From Ministeria vibrans ATCC 50519 (lineage: Eukaryota > Opisthokonta > Filasterea), in the NCBI GenBank assembly GCA_943704425.1, contig CALSCP010001755.1, positions 1-31,115 on the forward strand: 31,115 bases of DNA, given 5' to 3'. The notes beneath the pieces are model-generated. The model had not been told where the DNA came from and did not search any database. It saw nothing but the letters and a program-made list of their open reading frames with translations. Of this stretch, positions 10,029 to 19,032 are shown piece by piece (position 1 is the stretch's first letter; every line of letters begins with the position of its first letter). Both the position numbers and the translations under genes were made by a program.

Positions 10029-11051
10029 TTAATAAGCGGCGGTATGAGGAGCCGTTTTGAATACAACAAGACCCGAGAGAACTACACCAATAGACAGGAG
10101 ATACAACCATGAAAACTAAAAAAAAACAGAAGATTAAAATTAATAATATAATTATAATAATACACAATCTAGTTTTACGCTATAACCGAATATGAAGACT
10201 CCGGCGAGAAGAGAGTAAATGTCGGCAGTGAGAAGCGACAGGTTCAAAAGAGTAGCGCCACCACGTTCAAGAAGGAACGGAACAACAGAGTACATCAGGA
10301 AGAGCATCGAAGAGAAACCGACGACGAGCAGAACTAATTAGGGTTAGGGTAAGGGTTACATGTTTTGGCTTTCTCTCAGTCTCTCTCTCTTACTAGACTG
10401 CCATGACCAAATGACTTGTGCAAGTGATGCGTATTCTAAGGCGTACATCTGGACAACACTGATTGCGGTGCCAAAAAGCCCAATCATTGCGAGAAACTCA
10501 ATGCGCGAGCGGGTTTTGATAAAGTACTCTTGAGCAACGTTGCTAGTGGCGTAGAGGGCCGCACCGGCGAGACAGAGCATGTCGCCAATGGCCACGCGCG
10601 ATGATGACGATCCACCCACCACATTCACATTGTTGTTGCTGTTATCGTGGAGATCGGCAATGACAAAGACAACAAAGCCAGTGAGACACACGAGAATGCC
10701 AAAGAGGTGACGACGCGAGTAGCGCACTCTCAGGAAGAAGTAGGAGAGAAGAGCCACCCAAATAACAGTAGTGCCGTCAAGCAGCTGGATCGATGTGATG
10801 CTGGTGTACTGGTAGGCGAGCACGACAAGGTAGTTTGCCTCGACGTCGCACAGCGCCACAAGCAGGTACTTCCACCACGCTTCCCTGAGGCGCTCCGTGA
10901 TGCAGTCTGCACCGCGCTTGTAGCTGAAATCAACAACAGTGGAGCTGGCTACGGACGAGTGCGGCTCCGGCAGCACCAGTCGGCGTGTGTCAGCGTCATC
11001 GTCGTGCAAGGGCGGTCGTATCCTGCCGCTGGCCTCATCCGCCGACAGCGC

Positions 11052-11082
<31 letters not shown>

Positions 11083-11459
11083 GGATTGCTGTGAATAGGC
11101 ACGGATGCAGTTGGTAAGGGTGAGAACCGGCGGGTGTCGGCGATGTAGACGGATGAGGAGGCAATGGCGATCCAGGCAGGCGCGTAGATGCAAACGAGCG
11201 ATGCATAGTTGAGAAAGGACTGCGCGACAGGCTCGTCAAAGGCGTAGCGACTCGACAAGAGCTGCGACGTGATCCCCATGCCAGTGAGGAGCAGCGAGAT
11301 AAGCTGGCCAAGCGCCAAGTCGGCCCACCAGCGCAGCGTTTTCATTTGCGCAATCAACGAGCGACGCGGCAAGGACGCAATTGCATGGTGGTCGGCATGG
11401 TCGACCCCGCACCCCTCCACTTCCACCACATTCTCCAAGGAGCCACCAAGGGACTCCAT
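10029..11459 (-). CDS. SLC35F1/F2-type nucleotide-sugar-transporter-like membrane protein
   Basis: Three exons, 11459-10394, 10333-10179 and 10115-10029, encode 435 residues. The protein belongs to the EamA/DMT superfamily with about ten membrane segments. Family marks are YLLVALCDVEANYLVVLAYQ, TSITSIQLLDGTT, RIEFLAMIGLFGTAIS, ATLLNLSLLTADIYSLLAG and the last helix YLLSIGVVLSGLVVF. The most likely location is the endomembrane system; substrates of the F1/F2 group are poorly known. A hydrophilic insertion of about 70 residues lies after the second membrane segment (around 120-185) and contains a serine run encoded by AGC repeats. The intron at 10334-10393 carries telomere-like repeats. The stop lies 93 bp upstream of the Arf-like gene on the same strand, but separate transcription is expected. 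Confidence 0.88.
10338..10359 (+). repeat. Short telomere-type (TTAGGG) repeat in SLC35F intron
   Basis: The plus strand reads TTAGGGTTAGGGTAAGGGTTA: two perfect units and one variant. On the sense (minus) strand it is a CCCTAA-type tract that abuts the acceptor AG at 10335-10334. Confidence 0.8.
11053..11079. repeat. (CTG)n coding repeat, polyserine in SLC35F protein
   Basis: About eight to nine CTG units on the plus strand, read as AGC serine codons in the minus-strand gene. This agrees with the nine-serine run in its cytosolic insertion. Confidence 0.9.
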
Positions 11460-11614
11460 TTTCAGAAGAATGGGACACTATCTAACGAATTAGGACTCCT
11501 AGGATGAATAAAAAAATTACTAATTCTCACAATCCTCACATTTGACATTCCATTATGAAATTATTGTCAAATTGAATAATTTATTTTGCAATTTGAATTT
11601 TGCTTTTGCGAAAT
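11460..11614. promoter_or_regulatory. Divergent promoter between SLC35F and coiled-coil genes
   Basis: 155 bp, very AT-rich, between two start codons in opposite directions. Confidence 0.4.
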
Positions 11615-12961
11615 ATGTCATCACCATCTAGAGTCATATCTCGATCGTCTACATTTGGCGGCTGTGAGAACAGAGGACCCACTCGCCAACGTGTTGACTC
11701 AAACATAAACATTCAACGAAACATTTCAAATTCCAAATCGTTTCGATTTCAATCTCGGAGCACAGCACACGATGCAAGCGCACCCACTGCATCACCATCA
11801 TCATCGTCGTCGCTATCGTCGTCGTTGCATGTCCCCTCTGCAAGTGAGCGACTTGCCACTGCCGTTGCTCATTCGATCAACTGTGGTTCAAACACTCCGT
11901 CTCCCAGCGACCCCGCCCACGCGCCGTCACGGCCCTCCCAGAGTGTATCGACGCCGTTGGTGGGCGAGCACAAAGAGTACAGCAGGTGAGCAAGTAAAGC
12001 AGTGGCTCTCTTCTGCTTGTAATTCGCATTGTACATACCATTAGAATAACAATCATTGTTCTACTTACTCTGTAGGCTTTTGAGTGAGATTGACATTCTC
12101 GAGGAAGCACTTGAGACAGAGCGACAAAAAGCAGCGTGGACAGCGGCTCAACTTGGGGAGGCACGTGCAAGCAAGCAACAAGAGACGGACCGACACGATG
12201 AGGTTGAGGCGCGTCAGGAGCAGCTGCGTGCGCTTATGCTCGCTCAACATCGCACGCACAACGTTTCGCCCTTTCCACGTCGACGCACCCGAGCCGACGA
12301 GCGATTCTGGTCGGAAATGGCAACAGAGAAAGTCCTAGCGGTGCCTCGACACGAGCCCACTATCAGTGCCCGACCATCGTCAGATAGCTCTGAAGTGACA
12401 CAGCTGCGACAGCGTCTCAAGGAGACCGAGCACACTCTGCGCCAAAAGACGGCTCATTGCGTGCGACTCGAAGACGAAAACAAGCGACTTAGTGCACAGC
12501 TCGCAACGGTCCGCAAATGGGAACGAGAGGCAGACAAGCACGAACGTGAGTTGATGGGCGCAGTGCAGCGCATTCACTATCTCATGCACAAGAACAGTGA
12601 GACGGAAGAGACTCTGACGCGCGAACGAGAGTACTCGCACAAGTTAGAGCGACGTCTCATTGAGCTGGACGATCACCTTAAAAGCACAACACGAAAACAC
12701 TCGCACAAAGTGGACCCACTCACAAGCCACACAAATTCAGTCACAGATTCCACTCAGCCACTCACAAGTCGCTCAGACTCACTCACAGATGCCACTCAGT
12801 CACAATTAACTCACTCCCACTTTCTCACCCACTCTGTGTGTGACTCTGACTTACCAGCAACTCACGCTCATACTCCCACGCGCCACGCTCTCTCACTCTC
12901 TTCCAATTCTTTTCAATCCCAAGTTAATCATCTCACTTCAAATGTTTATTCCACCAAATGA
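11615..12961 (+). CDS. Coiled-coil protein of unknown function
   Basis: Two exons, 11615-11985 and 12076-12961, encode 418 residues. The first 120 residues are Ser/Thr/Pro-rich and basic, probably disordered. Heptad-rich coiled coil covers about 125-185 (EIDILEEALETERQKAAW) and 225-325 (QLRQRLKETEHTLRQK; LERRLIELDDHL). The last 95 residues are a Ser/Thr/His-rich tail with repeated LTSHTNS / LTSRSDS / LTDATQS units. The tail derives from a degenerate CACTCA-type repeat in the DNA (12715-12850). I do not recognise the family. The overall shape resembles centrosomal or cytoskeletal scaffold proteins, which is only an impression. The junction restores an Arg codon (AG|G). I chose ATG 11615 because it is the first Met in frame after the promoter. 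Confidence 0.72.
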
Positions 12962-13154
12962 ATAATTTACTTTGTTACGTCTTGGTCATTTTTTCACTCG
13001 TACAATAAAATTTTAATAAAAGATGAGACAAGAAACCATTCTTATAATTTCTCTCTAAAACTCTCACTTCACACGAACACCCAAAAAAAACACGAAACAT
13101 TGATGACGTAATAACATTCTCTCTCGCTCTCTCCACTCTTAGTTTGTGTAGTAC
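12962..13154. other. Convergent 3' spacer
   Basis: AT-rich 3' flanks of the coiled-coil and helicase-associated-domain genes. AATAAAATTTTAATAAAA at 13005-13021 offers poly(A) signals for the plus-strand gene. Confidence 0.4.
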
Positions 13155-15503
13155 TTAGAAATCATTTAAACGTCTCCGTTTCAAGTGGGGCTCACTGTCA
13201 TCATCATCGGTTGCATCACTCTCATACTCAGCGTCGCCGTTAGCTAGAAACCTGGAGTCGTCGGCAGCATCGTCGTGTGTTGTGGGTGTGCTGTTGCGAC
13301 GGAGGAGCACACGACGACGGCGTCCTGCTGCAGCAGCCGGGCCAGAATAGTCGTCGTCGTGTGCTGCGCCCGAGGCTGTACCCACCGATGATGATGATGT
13401 TGTTGTTGTGTCGTTCTTGCTCAGGAGGCGTGTTGTTGTCGTGGCAGTGTGTTCACTATTGCGTTGTCCTCCGTGCCCAACCACCCATGAGAAGTCAAGA
13501 GCTCGCAGACGCTCCTCGCGTGTTGCGTCCAAACGGCCTGCCCGCTGCAGCTGCCGCTGTGTCGACACCCACCGCCCCAAATGTTTGTTCTCCTGCCACG
13601 CATAAGGAACACTGCACGAGTCAAAGCGTCGCTTGTACTCGACGAGCTCGTCAAATCGTTGCTCCCACAGGAGAGCAACGTGCGTGCGCATGCGCCAGCG
13701 AAAACCAACGCCCTCCAGCAGGTCAATGCGGCTCTGACGCAGCTTGTTGAACTTGTAGAGAACGCGCTGGCTGTGCACCCACTCGCCAAGTCGCTTGTTC
13801 TCAACGTGGCGGTGGGGAACGTTGGCGTGGCCGTGCTCTGCGACAAACTCCTTGAGTTCGCTGAAGCGCTGTTCCCACAGGGCGTCCTTGCTGACACAGC
13901 CGATGTTGTTGTTGCTCTTGGTTAGGAGTTGCACAGCGGCGCTTGATGTAGATGATGGTGACGATGGAGAGGGAATCGGAAGTGCTGCTTGAGATTGTTG
14001 TGTGGTTGTGTTGGTAGTGCTGTGAGGGGTGGTGTCGTCGTTGCCGCTGATGAGGGAGCGGGGGCGTTCATGATGCAATATGAGAGACGGTGAAGGATGT
14101 AAAGAGTTTGAGAGAGTGCTTTTGTTGCTATTAGTGGTGTTGGTGGGGTGAGCGCTTGCTGTTGCTGATGCCCCGGAGGTACGATCAAATGCTGTTGCTG
14201 AGGGTGTGACGGAGGGAAGATCACTGATGGAGGTGGTGACGGGGAGAAGTGATGAGGAAGAGGAGGCCGCAAGGGCCGACTGAAAAGTAGTCGTTGGCCC
14301 ACTGTGCGCTGTAGTGGAGGTCGTCGTCACCGTTGTGGGAGCAAACAAGGCCGACATTTGTTGTTGTTGTTGTTGTTGTTGTTGTTTTTGTTGTTGTTGT
14401 TGAGAGGTTGACTGTGACCAGGATGATTGTGGATGATGAGACTGAGAATAAAAGGATGATGGTTGGCGGAGAGGTGCGTATTGCGGTGGGCTGTGTTCAA
14501 GTATGGGTTGTTTTGGGTCGAAAGAAAAAGATGGCTGCAAGTGCGACAGGGATGGGTGGATCTCAAAGGACTGGTAAGGGCTGGGACGGAATGATTGCTG
14601 TGGCTGCTGGTGCTGTTGGGATTGGGGTTGGTGGGGGAGATATTCGGAGCCGTCGTAGAGGCTTGGAAGCGAAGCAGTGCTCATATTGGCGGTGCTGTTG
14701 GTGAAGGCAAGCGACGAGAGGGAGAGGCGTTGCAGTTGGGTGTGGCGGTGCGACTGCGGTGGAAATGCGGTGGAACCTTCATCGCTGCAGGAGTGCGAGT
14801 GTTTAATATTTGGGTGCGCTGTTGAGGTGGAGAGCGCGGGGGCGCTCGCCGAAGCAACAAGAGGCCAGTGGTCTGTGGGAGAGCTTAATGGCTGACGGGA
14901 TGGCTGGAGGGGATGCGACGCGTTTGGGAGATAGCGAGCGTCGTTTTGTGGGGAGGATAATTGTGGGGGAGACGAGAGCGACGTGGTATCGCGCGTTTGG
15001 CCTTGGTATAGCGATGCAAGCGATGTCATGGACGAGGCAGGAGCCTGTGAGGGTGCGCCGTTGAGGAATGACGATGCGTTCGCTTGTGTTGAAAAAAAAA
15101 GAGACTGTGAAAGAGAGCTTTGGTCGCGCACGTTGCGGCTTCCCGTGCCGGCAGCGGGGGGAGGGTGGGCACTAGAGGCCAGGGGTTGGGCGAGTGAGGC
15201 ATGCAGAGGGCCGGAAAGGGGCGTTTGGGGGGCTTCCACACCGGGGCGCGGTTGAAACGTGCCAGATCCGTGCGACAGCCAGGCCAAATCGTCGCGGCTG
15301 TGGCTGCCGTACAAGGGGTGGTGTGTGTTGGGCGAGGAGTACGCGTGCGTAGTCGACGAAAAGGGATAGGTTGGATCTGCACCGCTAACATTCCTTTCGC
15401 CCCCAACCCACTTGTCGCCCTGCAGCGCACCCAGCGCCACCCCAGCGACATACGACGGCGCGGCTCCATTCGCAAGGGCGCCAGAGAGGGTCGTGTCCGC
15501 CAT
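13155..15503 (-). CDS. Large disordered protein with two helicase-associated (HA) domains
   Basis: A single exon of 782 residues. About 540 N-terminal residues are low-complexity Ser/Thr/Pro/Gln/His-rich, with a polyglutamine run at about 367-382 encoded by CAA repeats. Two tandem domains follow at about 541-603 and 611-675. Each starts LWEQRF-x-EL and continues through an (E)NK-x-LG-x-WV-x-(S/T)QR signature to a final F-x-W; this is the Helicase_assoc pattern. In bacteria and many algae this domain sits beside DEAD/DEAH helicase cores or occurs alone in arrays. It is predicted to bind nucleic acid in a Myb-like three-helix fold. No helicase core is present. The C-terminus is basic/acidic (GRRRRVLLRR, then KRRRLNDF) and gives likely nuclear signals. 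A transcription or chromatin role is inferred. The translation start MADTTLSG at 15503 is the first Met of the open frame. Confidence 0.8.
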   Translation of the reverse strand: MADTTLSGALANGAAPSYVAGVALGALQGDKWVGGERNVSGADPTYPFSSTTHAYSSPNTHHPLYGSHSRDDLAWLSHGSGTFQPRPGVEAPQTPLSGPLHASLAQPLASSAHPPPAAGTGSRNVRDQSSLSQSLFFSTQANASSFLNGAPSQAPASSMTSLASLYQGQTRDTTSLSSPPQLSSPQNDARYLPNASHPLQPSRQPLSSPTDHWPLVASASAPALSTSTAHPNIKHSHSCSDEGSTAFPPQSHRHTQLQRLSLSSLAFTNSTANMSTASLPSLYDGSEYLPHQPQSQQHQQPQQSFRPSPYQSFEIHPSLSHLQPSFSFDPKQPILEHSPPQYAPLRQPSSFYSQSHHPQSSWSQSTSQQQQQKQQQQQQQQQMSALFAPTTVTTTSTTAHSGPTTTFQSALAASSSSSLLPVTTSISDLPSVTPSATAFDRTSGASATASAHPTNTTNSNKSTLSNSLHPSPSLILHHERPRSLISGNDDTTPHSTTNTTTQQSQAALPIPSPSSPSSTSSAAVQLLTKSNNNIGCVSKDALWEQRFSELKEFVAEHGHANVPHRHVENKRLGEWVHSQRVLYKFNKLRQSRIDLLEGVGFRWRMRTHVALLWEQRFDELVEYKRRFDSCSVPYAWQENKHLGRWVSTQRQLQRAGRLDATREERLRALDFSWVVGHGGQRNSEHTATTTTRLLSKNDTTTTSSSSVGTASGAAHDDDYSGPAAAAGRRRRVLLRRNSTPTTHDDAADDSRFLANGDAEYESDATDDDDSEPHLKRRRLNDF
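14358..14401. repeat. (TTG)n coding repeat, polyglutamine
   Basis: An interrupted TTG tract. On the minus strand it encodes a Gln run with one Lys inside the helicase-associated-domain protein. Confidence 0.92.
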
Positions 15504-16195
15504 GCTTTTCGAGGCGCTTGTCCTTTTATCTGATCGCTTATGAGGCGAAGAAAAAGATTAACAGAGTGTTTGCGCTGTGGCGATAGCCGAATGATCACAA
15601 AGACAGCAACCTGGCCGCTTCTCTCGGCGTGACTGCCACCCTTACAGTAGCTGGCGAGGGTAGAGGAGAGCGCGAGGGCGACCTGGGCGCAAAGCAGGGA
15701 GGGAGTGTCCCCCGCCGAGAGTGGTGCAACCACAAAGGTGAGTCAACGTGGGGGATTTTTATGATCCTTATCGCTACTATTTTAATTTTTTTTTTCGTTT
15801 TGTTATCTGCACCGCAGTAAAACGCAAAGAGATGGTCCAACGCAGAGTTCAGCCTTCAAATACAGCAGAAATGCTTATTGCGTGCTAGTGGTGGCGCGCC
15901 TTGCGCATTATCGATAGGTTCTCGCGAAATTCGGGTGAACATTGAGACGTTCCCAAATGCGATCAAGACCGAAATGAGAGATCTTTCAACTTTCACTTTT
16001 CCCGACGGTCTCCCCCCCCCCCCCCCCCCCCAAATAGTAACCAAATAGTAAATACAACACACACTCTTGCAGTTTGCACGACCCCCCATCGGCAGCTACA
16101 CCCAACAAAGAAGTGCCTTTGGCCCTTACTTTTCCCTGAAACGATTTTGCTAAATTTCCTCAAATTGTACTGACGAAAAGAAAAGAAAAAAGTGT
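15504..16195. other. 692-bp spacer: HA-gene promoter, inverted repeat and poly(C) tract
   Basis: No convincing coding frame on either strand. The half next to the HA gene is GC-rich. It contains a 9-bp perfect inverted repeat, CTCTCGGCG (15621-15629) and CGCCGAGAG (15713-15721), 83 nt apart. This would form a long-armed hairpin in the minus-strand 5' UTR. A T-rich stretch at 15777-15800 follows. Farther on is a C20 run. The right end is the 3' flank of the 83-residue gene. Confidence 0.4.
16012..16031. repeat. C20 homopolymer
   Basis: Twenty consecutive C, directly followed by two copies of CAAATAGTAA. The minus strand carries G20 and could form a G-quadruplex. Confidence 0.9.
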
Positions 16196-17043
16196 TTACA
16201 AGCCCTTGGCACTGCGGACCTGCTCGTTGACAATCTTGTCGTTGATCTCGTTGGCCTTGGCGGCACGTGCCATGTCCACAGAGCCCGTCAGGTCGGACGC
16301 TTTGCCCACCTCAGCACCCTTGAACTACGCAGAGAAGCACAGACGCTCAGCCATCAACCCACCAATCCCCCTGCTGCCCCATCCATTGTGCAAACGACGC
16401 CGCAGCGCAGCAAACCCAATGGCTTGTCAAACAAAAAAACCCCCAAAATATGACAAATGTCAACAAAAACAGAATCGCCACTTTCACGCGAGACGGCGCA
16501 CCATCGCTTTGTCGCATACTAGTGCCGATCTAGCACACGATGCACAGCAAAAACACACACAGACTGAGAGAATAAAAAGAAAACGAAAAAGACAAAAAAA
16601 AAAAGAAAAAGGTAAAATATTACTCAGTGGGTCACACTGGCGCAATGGAGGACGCCCACGGTGCACACACACACACAGCGGCACCCGCCCACCCACACAT
16701 ACACACGCAGATTGCGCAGTTTTTTTTTTGTTATCGAAAAACACTTTACGTCACGTCAAAAAAAAACAGAGAGAGAGAGAGAGAGAGAGAGACAAAAAGG
16801 GAAAAGAGTAAAAGAGTTTTCATGAGACACACCTGCTCGTTGACTTTCCTCACGTCCGAGGTGAGCTCATTGGCCTTCTTGGCGCGGTCGAACTCGACGC
16901 CTGCGCGAGATGAAGCGAAGAGATGTCAGACAAGTCAGAAGAGAGAAAAAAAAAAAAGAAAAAAGAGAGAGAGACTGTGTGTGTGTACCGCCAGAGTAGC
17001 CGCCGGGCTTGACATCCCACTTCTTTCCCTCGTATCCGGACAT
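16196..17043 (-). CDS. 83-residue protein built from a duplicated exon motif, function unknown
   Basis: Three exons, 17043-16989, 16900-16833 and 16324-16196, encode 83 residues. The first exon reads MSGYEGKKWDVKPGGYSG. Exon 2 carries F-D-R-A-K-K-A-N-E-L...V-N-E-Q and exon 3 repeats it as M-A-R-A-A-K-A-N-E-I...V-N-E-Q. The two AKANE/VNEQ units differ in length by only two or three residues and imply an internal exon duplication. They look like amphipathic helices. I do not recognise the family. No signal peptide or membrane segment is visible. Both introns have sense-strand CT/T tracts before the acceptor or within them; intron 2 is 508 bp. Both junctions are in phase, the start context ATCAACCATGTC is good, and the shared motif crosses the splice sites, so I think it is a real gene rather than chance. 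Confidence 0.68.
16768..16792. repeat. (GA)n microsatellite in intron 2 of the 83-residue gene
   Basis: About 12 GA units; CT in the sense direction. Confidence 0.9.
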
Positions 17044-17344
17044 GGTTGATTTCTATTTAGTGACTCGTAAAAAAAATAACTCAGAATTTCAGATTGATCA
17101 ATTTCAAATGAGTTGCCAGAAGAGTCCTTCTGAAGTCCCTCTGAGGTGATTGGTAAATTGAGAATGGGCAAATGAGTTTGAATTGAGCACCCACCCTTCC
17201 AACTTCGACAGCTCGCAACTGACAATGCACAAGCGAGTCGGGTTGTTTTGAAGAACGATCACTCTTTGATCAATGATTTTAACTCGATCAATAATTTTAA
17301 CTCTCTCTTGAATATTTTATACAATGATACAGACACATCAAAAC
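17044..17344. other. Spacer between two minus-strand genes
   Basis: 301 bp, AT-rich. It includes two similar copies of GATCAAT(G/A)ATTTTAACTC near 17268-17302. It should hold the promoter of the 83-residue gene and the 3' UTR of the Rho-like gene. Confidence 0.35.
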
Positions 17345-18917
17345 CTAGAGGAGGACACACGCGCTCTTGGGCTTTGGTCTCTGATCAAGATGCGCCTTGA
17401 CAGCAGACTCAAACACACCCGTCACCGTATTGGGACCCTTCTCGCTCTCTTTGGCACTGCATTCGGTGTAGAGTGCACAGTCCAGTTTGGTACTTAGTTG
17501 CACACCCTAAGCAGAACGAGAGAGAGAGAGAGAGAGAAAAGAGTGCTTGAGTGTTTGAAAGAGAAAGAAAGAAAGAGACAAACAACAAGGAAGAATAATT
17601 ACAAACTAAGTGATGAGAGACAACAACACAACAAACCACAACACAACAAAACACAACAACACCACGCTTTCTACCTCTTGCTGTGACACGGGATTGGTGA
17701 CGGCTGCTCGAAGGTCAGTCTTCAGCCCCACAAGTACCACTGTTGCACCTTTTGCGTGTTTCGAAATCTCTTTCATCCACTGCATGAAAATATGAAAATA
17801 AAAAAACCAAACCTATCGTGATAATTTTTTTGGTTACCTTGTCTTTGACATTTTCCTTTGCAGTCTGTGAATCAACCGAATAGCACACCAGAACCACATC
17901 AGTCCGATTGTATGACATTATTCTAATCATCCGAAAAAATGAGTACATTGAATTGTCTTTCGCAAAGATACGATGACAAGTAGAGCGACATAGGTACACA
18001 TTGGCATTTCCATGGTAGACACCTGGATATTCCCTCCAAGGTCTCCAGTAGTGTATAAGCGGTCCAATGAGAAATGAGAACAAAAAAAAGCGTAACTCAT
18101 CACACTTGACATTCACTGTCTATCACTTTGTTCCCTCTCTCACTCTATCACCTTGTTCTCTCTCTCACTCTATCACCTTGTTCTCTCTCACTCTCACACT
18201 CTCCATCACTTTGTTCCCTCTCTCTCACTCTCTCTCTATCACTTTGTTCTCTCTCTCACTCTATCACCTTGTTCTCTCTCACTCTCACACTCTCTATCAC
18301 TTTGTTCCCTCTCTCACTCTCTCTCGATCACTTTGTTCCCTCTCTCACTCTCTCTCTATCACTTTGTTCCCTCTCTCACTCTCTCTCTATCACTTTGTTC
18401 CCTCTCTCTCACACATTCTCTATCACTTTGTTCTCTCTCTCACTCTCACACTCTCTATCACTTTGATCCCTCTCTCACTCTCTCTATCACTTTGTTCTCA
18501 CTCTCGCACTCTCTATCACTTTGTTCCCTCTCTCACACTCTCTCTCTTTGTCACTGCCTCTCTCGCTCCTCCTGATACCTAACACGGTCCATGTCCTCCT
18601 GACCAGCTGTATCCCACAGGACGAGCCTCATTCGTTCTCCGCGCACCACCAGATCCTGTCAAAATAGAACAAGAATAATTAGATTTTACTCATCCTTTCT
18701 CTCGTCGCCCGTACCTTGGCCGAATTCTCAAACACTGTCGGCACATAGTCCTACAAAGCAACGACGCAGAGGGTGTGACACAGGGGAAGGAAGGCACAGT
18801 CGCCTTTTGGGATGAGTTAAGTCGTACGGTCGGAAACTGTCCGCTCTTGAACACGGTCAGGAGACACGTCTTGCCCACCGCCGGATCACCAACAACCACA
18901 ATTTTGAGCTGGCTCAT
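17345..18917 (-). CDS. Rho-family-like small GTPase with CVLL prenylation motif
   Basis: Six exons, 18917-18828, 18750-18715, 18655-18579, 17922-17838, 17779-17675 and 17506-17345, encode 184 residues. G1 is GDPAVGKT (10-17), switch 1 is YVPTVFEN (32-39), G3 is WDTAGQED (56-63), then SYNRTDVVLVCYSV. G4 is LKTD (115-118, usually TKxD) and G5 is ECSAK. The C-terminus is CVLL, a geranylgeranylation CaaX box, so membrane attachment is expected. The effector loop and DRVR...TDV are Rho/Rac-like, suggesting control of actin or polarity. About ten residues are missing between G4 and G5 where Rho proteins carry their insert helix, and a five-residue insertion (SEKGP) follows SAK. It may therefore be an atypical Rho or sister group. 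Intron 4 is 656 bp and holds a minisatellite. It is divergent from the acyltransferase gene. Confidence 0.88.
17518..17537. repeat. (GA)n tract abutting a 3' splice site
   Basis: Sense-strand (CT)10 followed by CGTTCTGCTTAG, the acceptor of exon 6 of the Rho-like gene. Confidence 0.88.
18118..18560. repeat. Minisatellite, about 14-15 copies of a 24-32 bp unit
   Basis: Units follow the pattern CTCTATCACTTTGTTCCCTC plus a variable CTCTCACT tail. CCTTGTTCTC and CTTTGATCCC are variants. The array lies entirely in intron 4 of the Rho-like gene. It is pyrimidine-rich on the plus strand, hence purine-rich in the transcript. Confidence 0.92.
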
Positions 18918-19032
18918 TATGTACTTCGTAGTTAATTTCGATTCAACTGTCACTAAATTTTCTGATTGATCATTAAATTAATGGATTAATTTTCATTTTT
19001 TTTGATTTGAGTTTGATCTTTCCAACGTTCTT
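18918..19032. promoter_or_regulatory. Divergent promoter between Rho-like and acyltransferase genes
   Basis: 115 bp between start codons, AT-rich with TTAATTAATGGATTAA-like sequence near 18975-18990. Confidence 0.42.

Noticed and set aside
10356-10392. Extension of SLC35F exon 1 to the stop at 10356
   Set aside because: A good GTAAGA donor at 10393 joins to exon 2 in frame and supplies the missing last membrane segments of the family.
15595-16089. Minus-strand frames of about 80 codons in the spacer before the HA gene
   Set aside because: They run through the G20 homopolymer or low-complexity sequence and show no conserved pattern or good splice partners.
18000-18116. Minus-strand frame near 18000-18116 as an extra Rho exon
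   Set aside because: Joining exon 3 (ends 18579) directly to exon 4 (starts 17922) restores the conserved DRVR-to-TDV spacing with no room for it.
18067-18582. Plus-strand frames of about 110-170 codons (Leu/Ser/Thr/Phe-rich)
   Set aside because: Produced by the minisatellite; all three frames are open for the same reason, and the region is an intron of the Rho-like gene.
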